Shown: one piece after another, positions 9,107-16,619 of the stretch
Layout of the letters: each line of letters starts with the position of its first letter
Numbering within the stretch: position 1 is the first letter of the stretch
Assembly (NCBI GenBank): GCA_023382975.1
Contig: JAHDXO010000050.1
Location: 20,008 to 84,007, forward strand
From: Pirellulaceae bacterium
Lineage (GTDB): Bacteria > Planctomycetota > Planctomycetia > Pirellulales > Pirellulaceae
Length of the DNA stretch: 64,000 nucleotides
Direction of reading: 5' to 3'
Notes under the pieces: model-generated
The model's database searches: none
What the model was told of the DNA's origin: nothing
The model's input: the letters and a program-made list of their open reading frames with translations, nothing else
Translations under genes and position numbers: made by a program

Positions 9107-9414
9107 GGAAAAATCTCCGGAGTTGGTGTCCTGGGACGAAACGGATCGTCAGCGGCTATTGTGAACCACCAGGCGCCGCGGCTCAAGTCACCGGGACTTC
9201 GCCCTCGGCAACACACCTTGGATCGCGGGCGCCGACCGCGGCTTGCGGATGCCGGTACTCATGGACACGGATGGAGGCACGTGGTCGCGTGGAATGACGC
9301 TTCTGTCGTTCCATGCCCGGATCGCGGCACCGGTTGACTCGTTGATTCGGCGGCGCACTTGTTCGGCAGCATAGACGCCACGTCCCAATCTTCTGACCGT
9401 GGGCATTGCTCGGT
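9107..9414 (-). other. Intergenic region, no supported gene
   Basis: About 300 bp upstream of the Tat-signalled dehydrogenase. Short open frames exist on both strands (for example 9188-9406 on the minus strand), but they lack ribosome-binding sites and any family pattern. It presumably holds the promoter of the dehydrogenase pair; no clear -35/-10 pair was seen. Confidence 0.4.
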
Positions 9415-9885
9415 TCAGTTCCCGCTCGCCTTGGCGGCCTTCTCGACGCGTTTGACATCTCGCGCGTCAAGCGGCACAAGGGTTACGTACTGTGCATACC
9501 CGATCTGAACGGGGATGTCGTGAACGTACCGAGTCCAACGTACATGACGTTGGTGCTGCCACGGTGTACCCTCTGGGTCTACGATCCTGTTCTTCTTGTC
9601 AAATCGGTAGGGTCCAGCGACAATTCCCTTCGCGACGATCATCGGACCTCTCTTGACGTAAATGATATCGTCTTTGTCCATCTGGTAGACGAATCGTTTC
9701 AGGCTGTGCGACTGAGAGCCTCGGAGTTCTGCCCATGCTGATTTGGGCTCCCCCCTCGGATACAAGGAAAGATCGATGTCGTCAAACGGGCCATATTCGA
9801 TGATGGCAACCTGATGTTCCCAGCAATCTTCCCACAATTCGTGGCCGTTGATGCCACAACGAAATGCCATCCTCCACGAGCTCAT
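9415..9885 (-). CDS. EVE/PUA-like domain protein
   Basis: 156 residues from an ATG at 9885 with GGAGG at 9894-9898. This start is preferred over the longer frame that opens at 9978. The translation MSSWRMAFRCGINGHELWED, then DIDLSLYPRGEPKSAWAELR, SLKRFVYQMDKDDIIYVKRG and MIVAKGIVAGPYRFD follows the pattern of EVE-like domains, a PUA-related fold that binds modified nucleobases and is common in accessory and defence contexts. The aromatic residues expected of the base pocket are plentiful (W, Y, F). No nuclease or methyltransferase partner is adjacent; a ParB-like pair lies 0.2 kb upstream on the same strand. A role in sensing modified DNA or RNA is inference only. Confidence 0.55.
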   Translation of the reverse strand: MSSWRMAFRCGINGHELWEDCWEHQVAIIEYGPFDDIDLSLYPRGEPKSAWAELRGSQSHSLKRFVYQMDKDDIIYVKRGPMIVAKGIVAGPYRFDKKNRIVDPEGTPWQHQRHVRWTRYVHDIPVQIGYAQYVTLVPLDARDVKRVEKAAKASGN

Positions 9886-10099
9886 AGTTCTATCCTCCGA
9901 TCCGAGAAACTGATGAGCGGAGGCACACAAGAATTCATCAAGCGGGGACGGATCACGCGCCAAGCCGTCGAATGACACTGATCGCGCGGATGGCGGGCGT
10001 GACGCTTGCAGTTATGACGACGTAGCGCCGCTTCGCGTGCGTCGGATTGCTCGGGCCGCAAATAGAATTGGCTTGCGCAACTCTCGTTGTGGCTGCGAC

Positions 10100-10306
10100 T
10101 CAGACGCAAACTTCCTGCGTTTGCTTTTTCGCCGTTTCCAAGTGTGACCGCGCTGCTTCCAGCAAAACGTCATCTTCGACGTCCCACACGTCTTGATCCG
10201 CCCAGCCAGCAACGTTCGCAACCAATTGTCCGAAACGCCATGCGGGATATTGACGCTGCAACTGTTCAAGCACTTCGAGCAGATCACTCGGTTTTCCGGT
10301 CATCAT
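10100..10306 (-). CDS. Small hypothetical protein, partner of the ParB-like gene
   Basis: 68 residues: MMTGKPSDLLEVLEQLQRQY and PAWRFGQLVANVAGWADQDV, then an acidic helix. Its ATG overlaps the stop codon of the upstream ParB-like gene (ATGA at 10303-10306), so the two are translationally coupled. The FGQLVANVAGWA segment and the following VWDVEDDVLLEAARSHL resemble small proteins found next to phage- or toxin-antitoxin-like genes, but I do not recognise a named family. It could be a cognate partner or antidote of the upstream protein; this is inference from coupling and size. Confidence 0.6.
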   Translation of the reverse strand: MMTGKPSDLLEVLEQLQRQYPAWRFGQLVANVAGWADQDVWDVEDDVLLEAARSHLETAKKQTQEVCV

Positions 10307-10602
10307 GGGACGACGTCCTTTACTCTGGGAGTCCGAGTCACGTTCAGTTTCGGAAGTTCGTCGATTATCTCGGCAATCACCCTCGCCCCAGGACGAAGCT
10401 TGGCCGCACGCGTTGCCCGAGTCACTCCATCGTTGATGCGAAGGTTCCCCCCTTGACCGCGCACGACTTGCAGTACCGGCATACCCTCCAAGGAGAGGCC
10501 GTAACGAGCAATTTGCCGCGCGAGCTTGACGGGGTCCGCACCTTGAGCGCGACTGGGCGGAAGATACAGGTCGCCGGGATCCACCAAAACATACTCGCTC
10601 AT
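10303..10602 (-). CDS. Stand-alone ParB/Srx-like nuclease-domain protein
   Basis: 99 residues. MSEYVLVDPGDLYLPPSRAQ, then DPVKLARQIARYGLSLEGMP, VLQVVRGQGGNLRINDGVTR and ATRAAKLRPG follow the ParB N-terminal (ParB/Srx) fold. In that fold a 'G-x-R-x-A' box binds nucleotide; here it appears as NDGVTRATRAA. There is no helix-turn-helix or dimerisation domain, so it is not a chromosome-partition ParB. Single-domain members of this kind occur in accessory two-gene modules. An AGGAT ribosome-binding site precedes the ATG at 10602, and the gene overlaps its 68-aa partner by four bases. Confidence 0.65.
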   Translation of the reverse strand: MSEYVLVDPGDLYLPPSRAQGADPVKLARQIARYGLSLEGMPVLQVVRGQGGNLRINDGVTRATRAAKLRPGARVIAEIIDELPKLNVTRTPRVKDVVP

Positions 10603-10671
10603 GCCAGCATCCTGGGACCACGACGATGACGAATCATTCCACCGTTGACAATTATACCATACCGCCCGCTC

Positions 10672-10866
10672 TCAAAAAGGGCGATCTACCGCCTTGATGC
10701 AAGTTCCGAACGGGCCGTCCGGGAAGTTCAGCGCCGCTTCGTCGATCAACTCGGCCGTCACCCGATGTCCCTCGTCAGCGCGCATGCCAGTTGTCGCGCA
10801 GACACAGGCCGCTACGACGACCCACATGCGGTGGCGTGATACCCGGCGTGTGTGCCAGTGGCTCAT
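10672..10866 (-). pseudogene. Truncated secreted-protein remnant
   Basis: The 64-residue frame starts MSHWHTRRVSRHRMWVVVAA with a basic n-region and a hydrophobic core ending near TTGMRA, a good Sec signal peptide. The mature part is only about 35 residues (ELIDEAALNFPDGPFGTCIK) and stops abruptly at TGA. It lies 52 bp downstream of the large beta-helix gene on the same strand. The sequence looks like the first part of a larger secreted protein whose remainder has been lost. I do not recognise the parent family; a very small genuine secreted peptide cannot be excluded. Confidence 0.4.
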
Positions 10867-10918
10867 GTCCGTCCCTTCCGTCACTCGAATCTCGACTCCG
10901 ATGATACCTGCCGCCGCG

Positions 10919-13897
10919 TCATTTCGCCGGGATGGCCGGGCCGCGTTGCTCGGGGACGACCTGCTGGTCGGCGCCGCCGTGGATGCCTTCGACCGAATTG
11001 AGTTCCAGGGCCGCGGCCGCCTGCTCGTTGTCCACCTGGAATGCGACTCGCGGGCCGGGTTGCTGGTTGACCGGATACCAGAAGTACGCGTGGTTCCGCC
11101 GCAGCAGAGTGGCTTCGGCGGACCGGGCGACTCGATAGCCGACCGAGGCGTCGCGGACCACGTTGAATTCCACGATCGTGCCCAGGATGGCGGAACTCGG
11201 CTGCTGCTCGTCCGGCGGGCGGTTGCCGGTGACCAGCACTCCGTCGGTGCGGCTGCGGACGAACGAGTTGTGCCGCAGAACGTTGCCCAAACAGCGAGGA
11301 AACTCGACGGGCAACTGGTGCATCTCGCCGCTGGTGATCAGCGCTCCGCAACTGGTTTCGTCGCACCGCGTCCCTTCGATGTGATTGAAGTACAGCGGAC
11401 CGATGCCGCGGTTCCACGTGGTCGGCATGGACGATGCCAGGGTCGAGCAATTGCCGTACATGTACAGCCCCGGTTTGCGCATTCGCCGAATGTCGTTGCC
11501 GCTGACGATGTTCTCGATGCAGGAGATCCACAGTTGTACGCCCGTCATGCCGTCGACGGTCCGATTGTCGACAACGTGGTTGCGCCAGTACGCAGTGTGG
11601 ACCAACGCCAGACAGCCCGGCTCCGGGGCGACTCGCCAAGGCCGGTCCAGATGATAGGTTTCCCCCTGGCGCGCGACGACCCGCCGCGTCTGCCCCCAAC
11701 CGCGGCCGCGCAGGATCGTCACGAAATACTCGTCGGCCGTCGGCTCGCCAGTGCCCTGATCCACGTCCGGCGGCCAGAACGGCGTCTCGTTGCCGTGCTG
11801 GTCATAGGCCAGTTGCTCGCGTTTGACGCTGCCCAGTCGATCGTCCGGCGTCGGCGGCAGCGTGGCAGGCAGCGTGACGGATTGGGCGTCGGCGGCAGCG
11901 AGCGGGCCATGGAAGGCGATCCGCTGACAGGCTTCGAACAGAATCATCTCGCCCACGTTCTGATCGGTCCCCGCCACGCCGCCAAACTGCGCCCGGTCCT
12001 CACGGTTGTTGGCGATCCAGTTCCAATCGACCGAACCGCGGCCGGTCGACAGCCACACCATGCGCCGACCGGTAGGACCGCCGGCCTGCTGCCCTGGCGG
12101 GCTAGCGCAGACGTTGTCTTCGATGATGCACTGCCGGACCGTGTCGTTGCGGCCCAGGATGTACGCTTCCGAGTTGCCGCCCCACAGAGTTTGCGAAACC
12201 AGGCGGTTGCCGATGAACTGGCTGCGCTTCACGCCGGACAGGAAGAGGGGGGCACGGCCCCACAGTTCGCTGTCCTTCACCACCGCTTTGTCCGCGTGAT
12301 ACAACCGGACGCCGCAGTTCTCCGCCTGCTTGCCCTCGCAGCCGCGCACGTTGACTTCGACGACCCGGCAATTCTCGATCCACTTCGGGTATTCCGGATG
12401 TCGGACCGCGATGCCCAGATTGACGCGCGGGCTGCCGCAGACGGTCAGATTCGAGATGCCCGCGCCGGGGCCGGCCAGCCACACCGCGGCCCGGTCGCCT
12501 CCGGGCAGCGAACCTTCCTTGGTTTGGAACCGCACCAAGTCTTCGCCTTGGACCGCGACCGCACGGCTGTCGGTCACCGGCAGCGGTGTGTCGCCGGGCG
12601 TGTACTCGGAGTTTTTCGCGAAGACGAACGCGTCGATGTGAATCCCGCCCCCCTTGACGTTTTTCCAGACCAATTCGTGCGTACCCGCGGGAACCTGGAC
12701 GGTCGCCGAACGGCTCCAGCGGAAGGTTGCAAAGCTGCCGGTGTTGGGCAGATTGTCCAACGGAACCGCCTCGCCTCCGGCGACGGCCAGCGTCATGTGC
12801 TTCGAAACGCCCGGCAACTTGTACGGGGACATCTCCGTCGCATAGCGCAGCCACACGGTCCACGGTCCGTCGGCCGGGAACGTCACGCGGTACGCCATCT
12901 CGTCGCCTGCACTGTGTACGGCGCTCGGGCCTTGGTTCCAAGCGGTGCCCGCGACGGGAGCGAGTCGAACGGCCGGATCCGAGGGAGAGACGAGCACGGT
13001 CTGGTCTCGCCCGGCTCCCACCACATGGACGCCCGCGGGAACGACCAGCGTGCCGGTCAGAAGATACTCGCCCGCGGCTACCTGGACCGTGCCGCCGCCC
13101 GCGGCCGACCGTTGATCGACCATCTGTTGAAGATTGCCGCCGGAAAACGGGACCGTCGTTGACGGGACATCGGCAACCGGCGCCGCGACCCGCAGAGGGA
13201 TCGGTTCGCCCCAGCCGAATCTCCCGCCGTTGCCCGCGTGGAACCACAGTCGGTACTCGCCCGGTTCAAGTTGCTCGGGCAGGACAACCTGCACTTGGTA
13301 TTTGTCGGCCCGAACCACACGCAGCCACACGCCAAGCGGATCGGAGGACGGGACTGACTCCGGGCCGCGGACGCCCGGTACCTGTCCCGGTTTCGGGGCC
13401 CGCACTAGGTACACAAACGCCCGGACTCTTCCGGGCGGCTGAGCCAAGCTGCGGCCGAAAACGCGCACCGCGTCGCCCGGCGCGGCGACGTCCGGTTGGC
13501 ACCACCACGGCTGCGGTGCGTTGAGCACGATCGGTTCGGAATCGCCCGCGGCGTTCCTGGCCCAGACCACGACGGGCCCTTCGTAGATTCGTTCGGGCAG
13601 CGTCGCAATCAGCACGCCGTTGGCGTAGGTTTGCACCTTCGGCTTGATCTCCCGTCCACCGGCCGCGTCCGGATGGACGCCCCACCCCGTCAACTCGACG
13701 CCCGCGTCCAACCCTTCACCGACCAGCGCGAAGCTCTGGTCCGGCCCGGCTTCGTGCGTGTCGGCGAAAATCACCGGCGCACCAGCCGCCGTCACAAACT
13801 CACGCGGCGCGTAGTCCGACCCAGGAGTCTTAGGCGACGGAACCGGCGCAGGATTCGCGCCCACCAGCACGGCCAGGATCAGCCACAAATGATTCAT
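10919..13897 (-). CDS. Large secreted right-handed beta-helix protein with a carbohydrate-binding-like insert
   Basis: 992 residues from the ATG at 13897, which gives a signal peptide (MNHLWLILAVLVGANPAPVP) and has GAGGAAA nearby; the longer frame to 14026 adds no signal. The N-terminal third contains two IPT/Ig-like strands (FALVGEGLDAGVELTGWGVH). Residues ~310-345 (AGGGTVQVAAGEYLLTGTL) begin a pectin-lyase-like helix. It is interrupted at ~365-470 by a beta-sandwich (MAYRVTFPADGPWTVWLRYA, FVFAKNSEYTPGDTPLPV) that resembles carbohydrate-binding or golvesin-like modules. Parallel beta-helix rungs continue to the C-terminus (CRVVEVNVRGCEGKQAENCG, VVDNRTVDGMTGVQLWISCI). Probably an exported polysaccharide-active or binding protein; the substrate is unknown. 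Confidence 0.75.
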   Translation of the reverse strand: MNHLWLILAVLVGANPAPVPSPKTPGSDYAPREFVTAAGAPVIFADTHEAGPDQSFALVGEGLDAGVELTGWGVHPDAAGGREIKPKVQTYANGVLIATLPERIYEGPVVVWARNAAGDSEPIVLNAPQPWWCQPDVAAPGDAVRVFGRSLAQPPGRVRAFVYLVRAPKPGQVPGVRGPESVPSSDPLGVWLRVVRADKYQVQVVLPEQLEPGEYRLWFHAGNGGRFGWGEPIPLRVAAPVADVPSTTVPFSGGNLQQMVDQRSAAGGGTVQVAAGEYLLTGTLVVPAGVHVVGAGRDQTVLVSPSDPAVRLAPVAGTAWNQGPSAVHSAGDEMAYRVTFPADGPWTVWLRYATEMSPYKLPGVSKHMTLAVAGGEAVPLDNLPNTGSFATFRWSRSATVQVPAGTHELVWKNVKGGGIHIDAFVFAKNSEYTPGDTPLPVTDSRAVAVQGEDLVRFQTKEGSLPGGDRAAVWLAGPGAGISNLTVCGSPRVNLGIAVRHPEYPKWIENCRVVEVNVRGCEGKQAENCGVRLYHADKAVVKDSELWGRAPLFLSGVKRSQFIGNRLVSQTLWGGNSEAYILGRNDTVRQCIIEDNVCASPPGQQAGGPTGRRMVWLSTGRGSVDWNWIANNREDRAQFGGVAGTDQNVGEMILFEACQRIAFHGPLAAADAQSVTLPATLPPTPDDRLGSVKREQLAYDQHGNETPFWPPDVDQGTGEPTADEYFVTILRGRGWGQTRRVVARQGETYHLDRPWRVAPEPGCLALVHTAYWRNHVVDNRTVDGMTGVQLWISCIENIVSGNDIRRMRKPGLYMYGNCSTLASSMPTTWNRGIGPLYFNHIEGTRCDETSCGALITSGEMHQLPVEFPRCLGNVLRHNSFVRSRTDGVLVTGNRPPDEQQPSSAILGTIVEFNVVRDASVGYRVARSAEATLLRRNHAYFWYPVNQQPGPRVAFQVDNEQAAAALELNSVEGIHGGADQQVVPEQRGPAIPAK

Positions 13898-14127
13898 CGC
13901 ATGTTTCCTCGATGCGTGTTCGAAGCGAATACCGTCTGTCACCACAGTCGGCGATCGATTGTACCAGAAATGCGTTGACGAGATCGTTCTCGGCACACGT
14001 GGCCCGAACCGACAAACCGACAGCATTGACCGGTGCCGAACCCAGGCGTAATATGGTGTTCACACGACGCCCGCGGATGCATCTCGCATGGGAACGCGAG
14101 GCACTGCCGCGGCGACAGAGGAAACCG

Positions 14128-14391
14128 ATGATGTCGGATACAGAGTCCGTTCGGGAACGAAACCAGAGATTGGCGGATCGGATCAACCAGGAAGCCAAGC
14201 AGAATCCCGATTCGCCGTACGTCGGCAAATTCGTCGGAATTGCCGACGGACAGGTGATGGTTGTGGCCGAGACGCTACGGGAGACGGTCGAACGTTTGCG
14301 GCAGGCCGAGCCGGATCCAGCCAGATGCTGCTGCATCGAAGCCAGTTATGACTACGACCAGATCCACGATATTTGGGCTGCCGTGCCGTGA
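14128..14391 (+). CDS. Small conserved hypothetical protein upstream of an aspartic-protease-like gene
   Basis: 87 residues: MMSDTESVRERNQRLADRIN, then PYVGKFVGIADGQVMVVAET, a short helix and a C-terminal DYDQIHDIWAAVP. GAGG at 14118-14121 supports the ATG at 14128 (or the next one at 14131). The YVGKFVGIADGQVM strand pattern resembles small DUF5678-like proteins that commonly sit just before retropepsin-like genes. The stop codon overlaps a GTG start at 14388 (GTGA), so it was built as a coupled pair with the now broken protease gene. Its role is unknown. Confidence 0.65.
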   Translation: MMSDTESVRERNQRLADRINQEAKQNPDSPYVGKFVGIADGQVMVVAETLRETVERLRQAEPDPARCCCIEASYDYDQIHDIWAAVP

Positions 14392-14626
14392 ACGTCTCCC
14401 CGTTGCACCACGATCGTCCGGCGGTGACAGTCCAATTACGGATGGCCGACGGACAGGACGTTTCGCGGCAACTGGTGGCCGACACAGGCGCCGGCACCCG
14501 ACTGTTCCAAACCTCCCTCACGGCTTCGACGGCATCGCCTGCTTTCGATTCTTGCGCCGCTTCAACTACGGGAATTTCGATGACCCCGATGCATTTGGGC
14601 TGGATACGCTCTCGCTGCGCGGATAG
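14388..14626 (+). pseudogene. Retropepsin-like aspartic protease gene broken by internal deletion and frameshift
   Basis: A GTG overlaps the upstream stop codon and starts VNVSPLHHDRPAVTVQLRMA, followed by DVSRQLVADTGAGTRLFQT. The DTGAG triad is the catalytic signature of clan AA proteases. Around 14507-14515 the pattern shifts: the continuation GFDGIACFRFLRRFNYGNFD, ending DTLSLRG, is the typical C-terminus of this planctomycete family but lies in another frame. The middle third (roughly 45-55 residues compared with what I would expect) is missing. As written the GTG frame runs on to 14634 with an unrelated tail. The product cannot form a complete protease; its small upstream partner is intact. 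Confidence 0.65.
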
Positions 14627-14713
14627 CGACAAGTGATTGCGAAACCGGTCTCGCTCCGAGTTTGACAACGGCGGTTCGATCCGAATTCACGAATTCTCAA
14701 GAAGGACAGTTCG

Positions 14714-16597
14714 ATGATGATGCTTTCTGTTCTCCGGAACGCGGTTCTTTGTGTGATGCTCGGCATCTTGACAACCCCTTGGGCGGGCGCGGCCGAGTTC
14801 TATCAGGTGCGGGGCGGGATTCCCAACAGCCAGTACTTCTTCCAGGCGAACACGGTCGGGAACCAGTACCTGTTCTTCATCGGCAATTCGGTGCTGGCCG
14901 GCAGCGGTTTGAAGGACGCGAATCTGCGCTACTCGGCGCAGATGGTGCGGGGGTTCAAGAAGCACTTCCCCGACGCGACGATCATCGAGACGCGGCATAC
15001 TCAACCGGGCGGCAGTTGGTTCGGGTTGTTCCGCTGCAGTCGTGGGCAGGCGGTGTTCGGCGAAGTGATCGCAAGCGGACATCTGGCGATCCTGGATTTC
15101 GCTGCCGACGACCGCGGCGTCGACATCGAACAGGTCAAGACATCGCTGGAAGGTCTGGTCCGCCAGATCGTCCTGTACCGCGCCACGCACAGTCAGATCC
15201 TGGTGTTCACGCTGACTCCCGAGATGCTCGATGCGTACCGAGCCGGCCAGACGCCCGAGTACATCCGCGTGGGCGAACAGATCGCCGAGCATTACGGCAT
15301 CCCCAGTCTGAACCTGGCCCGGTATGCGGCTGACAAGATTCTCGCCGGCGACATTTCGTTCGAAGCGTTCTCGACCGACGGTATCAACCCGACGGACGCG
15401 GGTGCCAAGATTTACGCCGAGGCGGTCGCCGAATTCGTCGACGCGTTGATGACCGCCTATCCGATTCCGGACAAGCCCCAACGGCGTACGCTGCCCCCGC
15501 CGCTATTCGCCGAGACCGATGACAATGGCCGGATTGTGGCCTACGAGAATCCGCCGGTCCAGCGCTCGGGGAACTGGAAGCCGGGACAGGCCAGTCCCAT
15601 CGGTCCTTTCCGCCACCTGCTGGTCTCGGACGAAGTCGGCGCGACGCTGACGCTGAAATTCACGGGCTCGGAGATCGGCATCATCGACGTGGCGGATGCG
15701 GACAGCGCGGATTACGAATACACCATCGACGGAACGGTGCTGGGCCGGTTGTCCGCTCCCAAGGATGCGACGGGCCCGACGATGCGTCCGGTTTCGCTGG
15801 CCAAAGGACTGGACCGTCAGGCCGAGCACGAACTGGTGCTGAGAGTCGCCTCGCCCGGCGTCGCGCGGATCGGCGGCATCTTGCTGAACGGCAGCGTCGC
15901 CGACCCCCAGGCCGGCCTGAGCACTCTGGAGCGGATCGATGCGATCTATGCCGCGATGGATCCGATCGAATACCAGCCCCCGGCCGGCCGTTTCGCGCAC
16001 CTTCCCCGCACGATGGACAAGTTGCGCAACGGCGGAGAGCTGCGCATGGTGCTGCTGGGCGACAGCATCATGGGCAACACGTCGGGCTCGTCCTTCGAGT
16101 TGCTTCTGATGCGCAACTATCCGAAGTGCCAGATCGTCAAGATCGCCTCGCTGAGAAGTTCGACCGGCTGCACCTACTACCAGGAAGAGAACCGCGTGCA
16201 GGACTATGTGCTGAAGCACAACCCGGATCTGCTGGTCATCGGAGGCATCTCGAATCGCGGCGACGCCGAGGCCGTCCGGTCGGTGGTCCGGCAGGTCCGA
16301 GCGCAGAAACCGGATACGGAAGTGCTGCTGCTGACGCCCGTTTTCGGCGCGATGCGGGACGAGCACATCCGGACGTACACGCGCGAAATCGACACGACGA
16401 CGGACAATTTCCGCTACAACATGCAGAAAGTGGCTGCCGAGGAGCATTGTGCCTTTTTCGACATGACCGGTCCCTGGTGGGCCTACATTCAAGACAGCGG
16501 CAAGGCGCCCGGCTGGTTCATGGGCGACGCCGTTCACGCCAACCAGCGCGGCTGTCAGATCATCGGTCGCCTGTTGGAAATCTGGTTCCGGGAGTAG
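14714..16597 (+). CDS. Secreted tandem SGNH/GDSL-hydrolase-like protein
   Basis: 627 residues, starting at ATG 14714 with GAAGGAC just upstream. A signal peptide (residues 1-27) precedes a first SGNH-like domain (~50-245) with FFIGNSVLAGSGLKDANLRY, VFTLTPEMLDAYRAGQTPEY and the C-terminal DGINPTDAGAKIYAEAV block (D..H position occupied by a DA). A jelly-roll-like middle (~270-400) follows. The second SGNH domain (~435-625) carries MVLLGDSIMGNTSGSSFELL (block I GDS), LLVIGGISNRGDAEAV (block III-like) and GWFMGDAVHANQRGCQII (block V DxxH). Only the second domain keeps a canonical Ser-Asp-His set. Probably an exported carbohydrate esterase; convergent with the beta-helix gene 22 bp downstream. 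Confidence 0.75.
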   Translation: MMMLSVLRNAVLCVMLGILTTPWAGAAEFYQVRGGIPNSQYFFQANTVGNQYLFFIGNSVLAGSGLKDANLRYSAQMVRGFKKHFPDATIIETRHTQPGGSWFGLFRCSRGQAVFGEVIASGHLAILDFAADDRGVDIEQVKTSLEGLVRQIVLYRATHSQILVFTLTPEMLDAYRAGQTPEYIRVGEQIAEHYGIPSLNLARYAADKILAGDISFEAFSTDGINPTDAGAKIYAEAVAEFVDALMTAYPIPDKPQRRTLPPPLFAETDDNGRIVAYENPPVQRSGNWKPGQASPIGPFRHLLVSDEVGATLTLKFTGSEIGIIDVADADSADYEYTIDGTVLGRLSAPKDATGPTMRPVSLAKGLDRQAEHELVLRVASPGVARIGGILLNGSVADPQAGLSTLERIDAIYAAMDPIEYQPPAGRFAHLPRTMDKLRNGGELRMVLLGDSIMGNTSGSSFELLLMRNYPKCQIVKIASLRSSTGCTYYQEENRVQDYVLKHNPDLLVIGGISNRGDAEAVRSVVRQVRAQKPDTEVLLLTPVFGAMRDEHIRTYTREIDTTTDNFRYNMQKVAAEEHCAFFDMTGPWWAYIQDSGKAPGWFMGDAVHANQRGCQIIGRLLEIWFRE

Positions 16598-16619
16598 CAA
16601 GACGGGAGTTGTCCGTCCG

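Noticed and set aside
7718..9337. 539-codon open frame on the plus strand
   Set aside because: Antisense shadow of the Tat-signalled dehydrogenase in GC-rich DNA.
10694..13162. 822-codon open frame on the plus strand
   Set aside because: Antisense to the large beta-helix gene; composition and lack of signals mark it as a shadow.
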